The notes below the pieces were generated by a model. The model saw only the letters and a list, made by a program, of their open reading frames with translations. It did not search any database and was not told the DNA's origin. From UBA4416 sp963422675 (lineage in GTDB: Bacteria; Bacteroidota; Bacteroidia; B-17B0; Aurantibacillaceae), in assembly GCA_963422675.2 (NCBI GenBank), contig CAXVYS010000011.1:1-64000 (forward strand): 64,000 nucleotides of DNA. Reading direction: 5' to 3'. The position numbers were made by a program, and so were the translations under genes. Shown piece after piece: positions 27,149 to 36,030 of this stretch; the stretch's first letter is position 1, and every line of letters begins with the position of its first letter.

Positions 27149-28816
27149 TTAAAATTGAAAATAAATAAAAGGCTGCATTTCTCCACTTACCAGCTGATAA
27201 ATGCAAAACACAGCTCCTACTGCTACAAAGCCCATAGCTACCGGCGGAAGTTCAGCAAAACGGGTCCGGTAATTTTGCTTTATCTTCTCCGGTATCCAAT
27301 GAATTAAGTATCCTATCAGTATTACTGCAAATACTACTGCATACCCTTTAATAATATTAAGGGTTAACTCAAAACCCAGGTGGTTAGTGATTCTATCAAA
27401 AATCAAACTAACGGTCTCCAGGCTATCACTTCTAAAAAAGATTCTCGTAAAACTGATAAAACTCAATGTTATAAAAACACATATTGCTTTTATAACAAAT
27501 GACTGGTTATCTTTAAAGGGAGATATTTTCAGCCATAGCTTATGAACCACAAGCCCTAATCCATTGAGCCCTCCCCAGATAATAAATAGCCAGGAACTGC
27601 CATGCCAAAGGCCTCCCAGCAACATCGTTACCAGTAAATTAATGTTCGTGTTAATGCTCTGCTTCACCTTAGGGAAAAAGTAAGCCATTATCACAAACAC
27701 AATAGCAATAATTAATAGCAAAAGAAATAACCAGATTTTACCCGTGAGCATTACTAATACCAAGGATAGAATACCAATACAGATATAAGAACCAATGGTT
27801 CCGTGTTTATTCCCTCCTAAAGGGATGTATAAATAATCCTTTAACCACGACGATAAGGATATGTGCCAACGTTTCCAGAAATCACTTACGTCCTGTGCTT
27901 TGTAAGGTGATTTAAAATTAGTTTTTAGCCTATACCCCAGTAATAGAGCTATCCCAATAGCGATATCGGTATAACCGCTAAAATCGGCATAAATCTGCAA
28001 GGAGTACCCAAAGATCCCAAAGATGGTTTCCATGCCCGAATAATAAGCAGGACTATCAAAAATACGATCGATATAATTCACCGCAATATAATCGGCCACA
28101 ATTTTTTTACCTAAACCGTTAATGATCCAGAACAAAGCAAAACCAAACTCCTTTTTTGTTAAATTATAAGGCTGGTAGATCTGGTATAAAAATTCATTTG
28201 CCTTTACAATAGGCCCGGCAACCAAATGCGGAAAAAAGCAAACAAAAAAACCATAATCAAAAATAGATTTAACCGGTTTTACCTTATCCCTGTAAATATC
28301 AATGGTGTATGAAATAGACTGGAATATAAAAAATGAAATTCCTACCGGGAGTATCAACTTATCAATAGGGTCTTCCGTACCTAAAAAAGTATTACTGAAA
28401 CTGGTAAAATGATTATAAAATTCCAGGTGGGTATTCCCCATTTGGTTCACACTCTCTACAAAAAAATAAGCATATTTAAAATAACAGAGTAAGCTTAAAT
28501 TGAGAATTAAACTCATGGTGAGGTACAGTTTTTTCCGGGCTACGGATGTACTCTCGTGAATGAGCCGACCCCAGTTATAATCACTGATAATCGTAAAGAT
28601 CAGGAGAATAAGAAATACTCCGCTTGTTTTATAATAAAAGAAAAAACTAACTAATAATAAATAAATAGTTCGCGCTCTGTTTTGCTTATACAACATCGCA
28701 TAAATCGCTAATACTACAGCAAAAAAGCCCCAAAAGTATAATTGGGTAAAAATAACCGGTTGCCCTTTTACATGGCAAAAGTACGGTTTTAGGTATGTGA
28801 GTATATCGTCGAACAT
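27149..28816 (-). CDS. MBOAT-family membrane O-acyltransferase (AlgI/DltB-like)
   Basis: A 555-residue polytopic membrane protein. It has the MBOAT hallmarks: VGISFFIFQSISYTIDIYR, PHLVAGPIV, DFWKRWHISLSSWLKDYLYI (about 310-330) and the catalytic histidine in LLGGLWHGSSWLFIIWGG (near residue 404). AlgI-type proteins move acyl groups across the membrane to acetylate secreted polysaccharides, handing over to SGNH-type periplasmic proteins. Two SGNH-like genes lie directly upstream in the same orientation, which fits that partnership. The neighbouring polysaccharide is the likely acceptor by inference. Confidence 0.9.
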   Translation of the reverse strand: MFDDILTYLKPYFCHVKGQPVIFTQLYFWGFFAVVLAIYAMLYKQNRARTIYLLLVSFFFYYKTSGVFLILLIFTIISDYNWGRLIHESTSVARKKLYLTMSLILNLSLLCYFKYAYFFVESVNQMGNTHLEFYNHFTSFSNTFLGTEDPIDKLILPVGISFFIFQSISYTIDIYRDKVKPVKSIFDYGFFVCFFPHLVAGPIVKANEFLYQIYQPYNLTKKEFGFALFWIINGLGKKIVADYIAVNYIDRIFDSPAYYSGMETIFGIFGYSLQIYADFSGYTDIAIGIALLLGYRLKTNFKSPYKAQDVSDFWKRWHISLSSWLKDYLYIPLGGNKHGTIGSYICIGILSLVLVMLTGKIWLFLLLLIIAIVFVIMAYFFPKVKQSINTNINLLVTMLLGGLWHGSSWLFIIWGGLNGLGLVVHKLWLKISPFKDNQSFVIKAICVFITLSFISFTRIFFRSDSLETVSLIFDRITNHLGFELTLNIIKGYAVVFAVILIGYLIHWIPEKIKQNYRTRFAELPPVAMGFVAVGAVFCIYQLVSGEMQPFIYFQF

Positions 28817-28962
28817 TTCTTATAATAGACTAAAAAGATTTAAAAGACTTAAAGGAGTCAGGACTTGTATTATTCTATCTTTAAAGTATTTCATCTATTA
28901 TCTTAGTATTGATCCTTTTAGTCTCCAGGTCCCTGGAATCTCTTCTATCCCTTTAATCTTTT

Positions 28963-30228
28963 CTACTTAATTTTACTATTCCACTTATAACTCTTGTCAA
29001 TTGCGTCGTACATAAGCCCTGCCAGTAGTTTATAGCCTCTTCCGTTAAAATGCACTTTGTCTTTTGCCGCTAACCCTGCTTTGTACCATTTGTAAATGGA
29101 TTTATAGCCTCCCATTACAGCATACAGATCATACACAGCACCTTTATGTTTTTCTGCTAATTCATATGCTGCTTCTGCCGCCTTCATAGGGCGTTTATTA
29201 GCTGTTTTCCGGTTCATATAATTATCGGTAGTGGTTACAAATAAAAAAGCACAATCGGGCGATACTTTTTTAATATTTGCCACGAGGCTGTCGTACTTTC
29301 CAATAAAAGCCTGCTTCGTAAAATGGACATCATGCGTATCATTTACCCCAAGGGTAAAAATAACCAGGTCGGGTGGAATACTTTTTAGTTCATTTACAAA
29401 TTCCGGGCAACGTAAAAAAGAACCGCTACTGGCACCATTTACGCCCATGGATGCATAGTAATATCCCGGGTTGGAATTTTCGGCACTCATCCCCCTTAAC
29501 ATAAAATCGGGATGAGCCGTATCTCTCCTGATTACCACAAAATTTAAAGAATCAATAAATGTTTCAAAACTAAATTCCGTATACCCTTTTTTCTCATAAT
29601 CTTTACGGGTAAATTGTAAAGTGGATTCGTGGTTAAGGGCCAGTTCAAAACTCGGATTAAAATTATGATACACTTTTACCGAATTAAAATTTTTAGGGTG
29701 GCTCGTTTCCAATAATTTAAACCCAAACGTCACTAAACTATCATTTGTAACAGCAGCCATACCCGAAACACCCAAGTCGTTACACATTTCCTTGGTAACA
29801 GCACAACGGCAGCGTTTCCATTTGCCATAACCAAACGATCTGAAAAAACTGGGGTTATTGGTTTTTACAATTTTAAAAGGAAAAATAAATAAACCTCCGC
29901 CTTCATAATTGCCGTTAGCCTGAAAACCATCCATAATTACCTGCGGCCAAAAACCGGCCTGGATATGCGATCCACCAAAGTGAGCAATAGTTACCTGCGA
30001 ACGCTTCTTGTTTTTAAGATCGTCCATTTTTTTGTAGAGATCCATAAACCGTGAACTATCTTTTGTGTAAATAATTTTACTTTGATCATACTTAATAAAA
30101 GGATATTGCTGTGCATAGGATCCTGAGCCGAGAAACAAGAAACAGGAGACAAGACATAACAGGGATGAAAAAGAAGCAGGGCTCGTAATCATGTTATTCA
30201 AAAATTTTATAGCTCCACCTTTTATCAT
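28963..30228 (-). CDS. Secreted SGNH-hydrolase-like protein with variant block I
   Basis: A 421-residue protein with a signal peptide (hydrophobic run LLCLVSCFLFLG, cleavage near SYAQ, residue 40). SGNH blocks are IAHFGGSHIQAGFW (Ser87), LVIFTLGVNDTHD (block III Asn) and KDKVHFNGRGY (Asp and His). Block I reads GGSH instead of GDSx, so the conserved aspartate before the serine is missing. It is probably a periplasmic esterase or acetyltransferase acting with the MBOAT protein encoded 146 bases downstream. Met13 is an alternative start, although the lysines before it suit a signal peptide. Confidence 0.78.
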   Translation of the reverse strand: MIKGGAIKFLNNMITSPASFSSLLCLVSCFLFLGSGSYAQQYPFIKYDQSKIIYTKDSSRFMDLYKKMDDLKNKKRSQVTIAHFGGSHIQAGFWPQVIMDGFQANGNYEGGGLFIFPFKIVKTNNPSFFRSFGYGKWKRCRCAVTKEMCNDLGVSGMAAVTNDSLVTFGFKLLETSHPKNFNSVKVYHNFNPSFELALNHESTLQFTRKDYEKKGYTEFSFETFIDSLNFVVIRRDTAHPDFMLRGMSAENSNPGYYYASMGVNGASSGSFLRCPEFVNELKSIPPDLVIFTLGVNDTHDVHFTKQAFIGKYDSLVANIKKVSPDCAFLFVTTTDNYMNRKTANKRPMKAAEAAYELAEKHKGAVYDLYAVMGGYKSIYKWYKAGLAAKDKVHFNGRGYKLLAGLMYDAIDKSYKWNSKIK

Positions 30229-30292
30229 TCTTTTTTTATCTAAGTACTTATTACAATTATGCTAATCTTTTACTTTCTTTAATCGTTTTAGT

Positions 30293-31738
30293 CTATTTCG
30301 CTTTCAAATAACTGTTGTAATCATTAATAAGAGAAGTATATAGTAGTACTGCTATTTTGCGGGCACCTCCCGAGCTAAAATGAATATAATCCTTTGCTGC
30401 AACACCTTGTTCAACCCAGGTTACCATACTGTTTTTCCCTCCCATACAATTGTACATGTCAAAAAAAGCACAGTCTGTTTCAAAGGCCGACCGTTTAATG
30501 GCATCTCTTAAGTTTTCGAGTTGCGGGTGAGTTACATATTCTGTCCCTTCTTTTACACTCATGTCTGCGGGGCCTATCACAAGAATAGAAGCCTGTGGGG
30601 CTATTTTTTTAATTGTATTGATCTGCCCTTTTAAGTATCCGCCAAAATTATCTGCCTGCTCTTTCGTAGTAATATATGGCAGAGCATTTCCTCCAAACTG
30701 TAGAATAATAAGTTTAGCATTCAGGTAATCGTAAAAGTTTTTTAATTGCCCGTAATTGATCTGGTTAAAAAAGGTTCCAGAACTTCCCCGGAGTCCAAAA
30801 TTATCTACCATAATTCCTTTACTACCTTCCAGAGAAACACCATAAAAATCGGGACTATCCTTCCCTTTAAACCTGAATTCCTGTAATAAGGCCCCCTGGT
30901 TAAGATTAAATTCCTTCACATTAAAAGTTCCTCCTGCCACAAGCGAATCAGAATTATTTAAAGAGCCGTTCTCATACAGCTCTACATGCGTTTTAGTTTG
31001 CGCACCTCCATAAAATAATTTTACTTTTTTATACCCTGCTGCCTTAGGTCCCCCATTTTTACTGGTAACAAACTTTACCCAGGCACTTTTATAAGAAGTG
31101 GTATCCGTTAAGGTAATGTATGGAGCAAACCGTGTAATATGAACCAGAGCGCCAAAATTATTATGCTTTACGCGTTTATCTTTTCCGGCAAATGCCTGGT
31201 AACGATCCCAGCTATTGCTCCACGACATTTTATTGATTACACTTGGAGCTACAGGCATAAAAGAAACCAATCCCGGGCCTTCCCCACCAAATTGTCCCTG
31301 AAGCTTTAAACGCAGATAATCACTAATCCTATCTCCTTCAATTTGCGAATCGCCATAATGCAAAACACGAATACTCTTTGGTTCATTGGCAATATTAGTC
31401 AGCGCATCAAAAAAATTAGCCATTGCCGACATACTCGTATTTTTATACTGTATGCTGGTGTTTAGTTTAAGCCCTTCATCTTTGGCTTCAATATCTTTAA
31501 CAACCACTGAATCAGAGGTTTTCAGAGAATCTGTATCTTCGGCGTCAGCCAGTGCAATAATATTGGAGATATCTGTCTTTTCTGTTTTCTTTTCAAAAAA
31601 CAAAGAGGCAAACGTAGGAAAACGAATAGAAAAATCATCGCTCACATAAATTCCCTTTTCCGGAAAAATGCAGCTTATTAGCCCCATTAGCAAAAAAGTG
31701 AGTAATAGGAAGAGTAAAGTATGAAACGGCTTTTGCAA
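30293..31738 (-). CDS. Secreted SGNH/GDSL hydrolase-like protein
   Basis: A 481-residue protein anchored or secreted through an N-terminal hydrophobic segment (LLFLLLTFLLMGLISCIF). SC at residues 22-23 could be a lipobox. Residues 50-120 look like a low-complexity linker. SGNH blocks are VLHYGDSQIEGDRISDYLR (Ser131), LIILQFGGNAL (Asn) and KDYIHFSSGGARKIA (Asp/His). It resembles acetyltransferase-type SGNH proteins encoded with MBOATs. It lies 64 bases upstream of the second SGNH gene. The two share layout but not close sequence, so they likely do different steps. Confidence 0.8.
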   Translation of the reverse strand: MQKPFHTLLFLLLTFLLMGLISCIFPEKGIYVSDDFSIRFPTFASLFFEKKTEKTDISNIIALADAEDTDSLKTSDSVVVKDIEAKDEGLKLNTSIQYKNTSMSAMANFFDALTNIANEPKSIRVLHYGDSQIEGDRISDYLRLKLQGQFGGEGPGLVSFMPVAPSVINKMSWSNSWDRYQAFAGKDKRVKHNNFGALVHITRFAPYITLTDTTSYKSAWVKFVTSKNGGPKAAGYKKVKLFYGGAQTKTHVELYENGSLNNSDSLVAGGTFNVKEFNLNQGALLQEFRFKGKDSPDFYGVSLEGSKGIMVDNFGLRGSSGTFFNQINYGQLKNFYDYLNAKLIILQFGGNALPYITTKEQADNFGGYLKGQINTIKKIAPQASILVIGPADMSVKEGTEYVTHPQLENLRDAIKRSAFETDCAFFDMYNCMGGKNSMVTWVEQGVAAKDYIHFSSGGARKIAVLLYTSLINDYNSYLKAK

Positions 31739-31888
31739 AATACTAAATTAAGAATAGCCAAGATGCAAAATACTTTGTAAGATCAGGCAACAAAAAAATT
31801 TAGTTTTTCACAATACAATTGTAAATAAATGCTTCAATCCCCGCACTCTGTTCATGGAGTCTTTTCAATATAACAATAGCTACTTCCA

Positions 31889-32614
31889 TTATAAATTCTC
31901 TCTGTAATATTCCAAAAGTTCAATAACATTGGCACAACCTGTTTTTTGCAGCATTTTACGGCGGTGTGTATCAATAGTGTGCTTACTTAAGTAAAGTTTT
32001 TTGGCAATCACATGGCTTGTAAATCCTTTATTAACTAGCTCCAACACTTCCAATTCTCTCTTCGAAAAAATACCTTTATCGGGTTTGTCCACATAGCTTC
32101 CAAACGTTTGATAATCGAGGTCAGGAGCTTCAAACTTCCATTCAAAGCTGGTATCGGTACTGATGAATGAAATATCTGTAAGAGTTGTATATTGATTGGT
32201 CATTCGGCCGTTGTGATCCTCATAATGTACCGTCGATTGAGCTAATACTCTTATGTAGCTTCCGTCCTTTTTAAGCATCCTCAAAGATGCATGAAGAGCG
32301 AGATCGGATTGTACGGAATGTCTGGTAGCATAGTCGGAAACAGCATAAATCAACCTCACTAAATGATCCGAATCGGCAGGGTGAACAAAATCAATTGCTT
32401 TTTCAAAATTAAATTCATCGGCTGTGTATCCAAGCATTTCAAGCACTCCATGGTGGTGTGTAATTTGCTTTTTCTTAAAATCAATAGAATAAGTGCATTG
32501 CCCTTTAATTTTAGGGGCAAATACAGGTTGCAGTTTTCTTACTTTTACTTTTTCTGTTAATAGTTCATTTACGGAAGCTATTAGTGAATCTGTGTGTTTA
32601 GCGTAAGAGGACAT
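31889..32614 (-). CDS. PAS-domain LuxR-type transcriptional regulator
   Basis: A 241-residue protein. Residues about 40-150 form a PAS-like sensor domain (YSIDFKKKQITHHHGVLEML, GYTADEF, FVHPADSDHLV, RMLKKDGSYIRVLAQSTVHY). The C-terminal LuxR helix-turn-helix begins near residue 178 (FSKRELEVLELVNKGF, then SHVIAKKLYLSKHTIDTHRR). There is no receiver domain with a phospho-aspartate, so it is not a classical response regulator. A ligand or redox cue through PAS is likely. Convergent proximity to the surface-polysaccharide genes makes them plausible targets. A TTTG / TAAATTTG promoter precedes it. Confidence 0.85.
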   Translation of the reverse strand: MSSYAKHTDSLIASVNELLTEKVKVRKLQPVFAPKIKGQCTYSIDFKKKQITHHHGVLEMLGYTADEFNFEKAIDFVHPADSDHLVRLIYAVSDYATRHSVQSDLALHASLRMLKKDGSYIRVLAQSTVHYEDHNGRMTNQYTTLTDISFISTDTSFEWKFEAPDLDYQTFGSYVDKPDKGIFSKRELEVLELVNKGFTSHVIAKKLYLSKHTIDTHRRKMLQKTGCANVIELLEYYRENL

Positions 32615-32723
32615 AATCGTCAGTATTTAAATAGGTTAAGTTTTATTTTATTTCGTTGACAACTGCTTATTTTACTTTTAACAAAGCCTTTTCGGGCGAT
32701 TTTATACCTTGAAATTATCAGTA

Positions 32724-32756
32724 CAAATTTAGGGAATGGTTCTCCCAGAACTCAAA
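32724..32756 (-). promoter_or_regulatory. Promoter of the PAS-LuxR gene
   Basis: On the minus strand, TTTG (32756-32753), 21 bases and TAAATTTG (32731-32724) form a good Bacteroidota promoter. It gives a leader of about 100 bases before the regulator's ATG. The 455-base divergent gap 32615-33069 contains this promoter, the trigger factor promoter and no convincing gene. Confidence 0.5.
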
Positions 32757-33004
32757 ACCGTGTGTGCTAAAAACTTCTTTTACGGTAGTGTTACTTTTAA
32801 ATGATTTTATACTACAATACTGTTTTATGAGTAGTGAGCCCCGTTTTACTGCACCTCGTGCCATTTATAACCTCAAAAAGCAGAAAAGTAACAGATTACA
32901 TTTTCTCCTGCCGATGTACGCGAAAACCTTAACAATTGCCAAATCGGGCGACTTTTGCATTTTTTAAGCCGATGTTAGTGTGTATTTTATTATTTTGTAA
33001 GATA

Positions 33005-33039
33005 TTTGATGGAATTTTTATCAAAAAAACGTATTTTTG
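33005..33039 (+). promoter_or_regulatory. tig: Promoter of the trigger factor gene
   Basis: TTTG (33005-33008), a 23-base spacer and TATTTTTG followed by C (33032-33039) match the Bacteroidota -33/-7 consensus, with a spacer slightly over the norm. The predicted start of transcription near 33045 leaves a short leader before the ATG at 33070. Confidence 0.5.
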
Positions 33040-33069
33040 CACCCCTTATAATTAATTAAGATATTGAAG

Positions 33070-34410
33070 ATGAACATTACTAAAAAAGACATAGATGCTT
33101 TAAATGCAGAGTTAAGTATAACCCTTACTCCACAGGATTACGAAGAAAAAGTAAATAACGCTCTTAAAAAAGCGCAAAAGCAAGCTGCTATGCCCGGTTT
33201 CAGGGCTGGTAAAGTGCCGGCCGGCTTAATAAAAAAGCAATACGGTAAAAGTATTTTGGTAGATGAAATCAACAAAATACTGAATGACACTTTATATAAT
33301 TACATTAACGAAAATAAAATTGAAATCCTTGGTAATCCTATGCCAAAGGAAAACAGTGCAGTTGATTTTGATACTAAAACAGAATGGACGTTTGATTATG
33401 AATTAGGATTAACCCCTCAGTTCAATATAGCCCTTGATAAATCACAAAGTTTTACTTACAATACCGTAAAAATTGATGATGAGTTAGTGGAAAAATACCT
33501 GAAAGATGTTAAACGTAACTATGGTAAGCCTTCTAATCCTGCAGTAGCAGAAGAAAAAGATGTATTATACATTGATATCGTAGAACTGGGTGCTGACGGA
33601 AATATTACTCCGGGTGGCGTTTTTAAATCAACCAGTATTGGTATTGACCGTTTAAAAAATGAAACGGCTAAAGCTAAATTAACAGGTTCTAAAGTTGACG
33701 ATAAAATTGTATTAAATGCTAATGTGTTGTATGATTCTGCCGTTGATAAATCTATGTCTTTAGGCATTGACAAGGAAATTGCTGAAGCATTTAACGCTGA
33801 TCTTCAAATTACGGTTAAAAATATTGCCCGTATGGAAGATGCAGAAATTAACCAGGAATTATTTGATAAATTGTATGGTGCTGGTACTGTTAACTCAGAA
33901 GCTGAGTTCAGAGATAAAATTAAAGCTGAATTAGCGGTGATGTTTTCTCAGGATACCGACCGTAAATTTATTGAAACCGTTGAAACATCTTTGGTTAATA
34001 AATTGAATATTAAATTACCGGACGATTTCTTAAAACGCTGGTTGATGGCGGTAAACGAAAAACCGTTAACAAAAGAACAATTAGAATCTGAATATCCTGC
34101 ATATGCAAAATCCATGCAATGGAAATTAATTGAAAACAGGATCATTAAAGATAACAGCATTGTAGTAACTGCTGACGAAGCAAAAGAGGAAGCAGGAACA
34201 TTTATTCGTTCTCAATATGCACGTTATGGCCAAACTCCGGATGAAACTGAAGTTGCTAAAATTGCAGATTCTATCTTAGCGAAACAAGATGAAGCTCAAA
34301 AAATATTTGAAGGCTTATATAGCAAAAAAGTATTAGACCTTTTAAAAACAAACTGTAAATTAGATACAAAAGAAATAAGCTACAACGAGTTCTTTGGGAT
34401 CACTGCCTAA
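33070..34410 (+). CDS. tig: Trigger factor (ribosome-associated chaperone, peptidyl-prolyl isomerase)
   Basis: A protein of 446 residues from the ATG at 33070. An in-frame TTG two codons earlier is less likely as a start. The N-terminal ribosome-binding domain carries the signature GFRAGKVPAGLIKKQYGKS (about 44-62; family GFRxGKxP). The central FKBP-like domain (about 150-240) is divergent. The C-terminal chaperone domain includes LPDDFLKRWLMAVNEKPLT, which is usual for Bacteroidota. Trigger factor binds the ribosome exit tunnel and shields nascent chains. It is the first gene after its own promoter, and the next gene is 66 bases further on. Confidence 0.93.
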   Translation: MNITKKDIDALNAELSITLTPQDYEEKVNNALKKAQKQAAMPGFRAGKVPAGLIKKQYGKSILVDEINKILNDTLYNYINENKIEILGNPMPKENSAVDFDTKTEWTFDYELGLTPQFNIALDKSQSFTYNTVKIDDELVEKYLKDVKRNYGKPSNPAVAEEKDVLYIDIVELGADGNITPGGVFKSTSIGIDRLKNETAKAKLTGSKVDDKIVLNANVLYDSAVDKSMSLGIDKEIAEAFNADLQITVKNIARMEDAEINQELFDKLYGAGTVNSEAEFRDKIKAELAVMFSQDTDRKFIETVETSLVNKLNIKLPDDFLKRWLMAVNEKPLTKEQLESEYPAYAKSMQWKLIENRIIKDNSIVVTADEAKEEAGTFIRSQYARYGQTPDETEVAKIADSILAKQDEAQKIFEGLYSKKVLDLLKTNCKLDTKEISYNEFFGITA

Positions 34411-34476
34411 ACATTTTTAGTATTAAGCTGTTTCTTTATATATTTAAAAACAATTAATTGCACGCCATTAATTTAA

Positions 34477-35613
34477 ATGCAGGGAGTTTACATAACTAAA
34501 GCCGCCAAATTTTTACCAAACGACCCCATTTCAAGCGATGAGATGGAGGAGTATTTAGGTATGATTGACGGTATTCCTTCAAGAGGAAAAAGTTTAACTC
34601 TCCGTAATAATGGCATCAAAACACGTTATTATTCAATTGATAAAACAGGAAAATCAACGCATTCCAATGCAAAGATGACTGCCTTAGCGATTGAAAAATT
34701 AATGGATAACCATTTTTCAGAAAAAGATATTGAGCTTTTAGCCTGTGGTACCACATCTCCCGATAATTTATTACCGTCACATGCGGTAATGGTTCATGGG
34801 GAATTAAACAGTGGACCACTTGAATTAGTGTCTACTTCAGGAGCCTGCTGCGCAAGTATGCAGGCTTTAAAATTTGGTTATACCTCCATATTAGCAGGTA
34901 ATACAACTAATGCCGTAGTAACAGGTTCCGAAAAATTATCCTCGTTAATGCGTGCCGAACATTTTGAAAAGGAAACAGAACGCCTCGCCGAAATGGATAA
35001 AAATCCTATCATCTCTTTTGAAAAAGATTTTTTGAGATGGATGCTTTCCGATGGAGCCGGTGCATTATTGCTGGAAAATAAGCCCCGTACCGATGGAATC
35101 TCTTTAAAAATTGAATGGCTTGAAATTAAATCTTTCGCCAATCAATTTGAAACCTGTATGTATGCCGGTTCTGATAAAAACCCGGATGGCTCCACTACTG
35201 GCTGGAAGGAATATAGTTCTGAAGAATGGCTTAACAAATCTTTATTCGCCTTTAAACAGGATGTGAAATTGTTAGGGAAAGAAATTGTTCCTACTGGTAC
35301 ACAATATTTAAAAGAAATATTAGACAAAAGAAAATTTGATATTAATACCGTCGATTTTTTTCTGCCACATTTATCCTCTGAAGTTTTCAGAAATAAAATA
35401 GCAGAAGAGATCTTAAAACACAATATCAATATTCCCCAAGAAAAATGGTTTACTAACCTTTCCTACACAGGTAACATTGGCTCAGGTTCTATTGTTATCA
35501 TGCTCGAAGAATTAATGAATTCGGGTAAATTAAAGCCCGGACAAAAGATCTTGCTGATGGTTCCCGAAAGTGCAAGGTTTACCTATGCGTATTGCTTATT
35601 AACCGTTTGCTAA
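34477..35613 (+). CDS. Beta-ketoacyl-ACP synthase III-like protein (thiolase fold)
   Basis: A 378-residue protein. It has a ketosynthase III layout: N-terminal half to about 180 with the nucleophile region STSGACCASMQALKFG (Cys124/Cys125), then DFLRWMLSDGAGALLLEN. The catalytic histidine lies in FFLPHLSSEVF (family PHQAN) and the asparagine in NLSYTGNIGSGSIVIML. All three triad positions are present, so catalysis is expected. It is longer than FabH (about 320) and has an insertion near 190-260. It is followed by a 132-residue unknown and a BtrH-like protein in one transcription unit. This suggests a dedicated acyl-thioester pathway rather than housekeeping fatty acid synthesis. Confidence 0.82.
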   Translation: MQGVYITKAAKFLPNDPISSDEMEEYLGMIDGIPSRGKSLTLRNNGIKTRYYSIDKTGKSTHSNAKMTALAIEKLMDNHFSEKDIELLACGTTSPDNLLPSHAVMVHGELNSGPLELVSTSGACCASMQALKFGYTSILAGNTTNAVVTGSEKLSSLMRAEHFEKETERLAEMDKNPIISFEKDFLRWMLSDGAGALLLENKPRTDGISLKIEWLEIKSFANQFETCMYAGSDKNPDGSTTGWKEYSSEEWLNKSLFAFKQDVKLLGKEIVPTGTQYLKEILDKRKFDINTVDFFLPHLSSEVFRNKIAEEILKHNINIPQEKWFTNLSYTGNIGSGSIVIMLEELMNSGKLKPGQKILLMVPESARFTYAYCLLTVC

Positions 35614-35629
35614 TTTCAATATTGGTTTC

Positions 35630-36028
35630 ATGAAAAAAGAAGATGTACCACAAGACCCCTCAGCCTTGGTTGGCGTTACACGCGATGTGTGTTATGTAAA
35701 AGACAAGGACGGTAAATACACCACCGATTTAAGTATTGGCTGGGATGTAAAAAAACAGGCTCTTGATAATGCCTGGGATGACATTAAAGAACGTGTAGCA
35801 GAAGCCGCGCAAATGGTTAAAAAGGGGGAAATGAGTCCTGTGTTTTACTACATGGAATTAAAATTGATGGATCTTACGTTACTCTCGGGCTATACAGGCT
35901 TTTGGAAAATTACGGTTAAGCGCCATTTTAAACCACAGGTTTTTAAAAATCTGAGTGAAAAAAAATTGGGAGTCTATGCAAAAGCATTTGATATCAGCAT
36001 AGAAGAATTAAAGAATTTTAAAGGATAA
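35630..36028 (+). CDS. Protein of unknown function in the ketosynthase/BtrH-like operon
   Basis: A 132-residue soluble protein, 16 bases after the ketosynthase-like gene and 2 bases before the BtrH-like gene. No domain is recognised. Residues 40-75 are amphipathic and helical (ALDNAWDDIKERVAEAAQMVKKGEMSP). Two further segments stand out: FYYMELKLMDLTLLSGYTG, and a basic WKITVKRHFKP followed by a C-terminal helix. The short, charged, helical build would suit a carrier-binding or scaffold protein, which is speculation from context only. Confidence 0.65.
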   Translation: MKKEDVPQDPSALVGVTRDVCYVKDKDGKYTTDLSIGWDVKKQALDNAWDDIKERVAEAAQMVKKGEMSPVFYYMELKLMDLTLLSGYTGFWKITVKRHFKPQVFKNLSEKKLGVYAKAFDISIEELKNFKG

Positions 36029-36030
36029 GA

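Noticed and set aside
32764..32967. 67-codon plus-strand open frame in the gap before trigger factor
   Set aside because: It overlaps the predicted leader and promoter zone, has no recognisable domain or coupling, and its composition matches random AT-rich sequence.
34878..35429. Antisense open frames within the ketosynthase-like gene
   Set aside because: They have no promoter, no start context and no domain. They are shadows of the coding strand.
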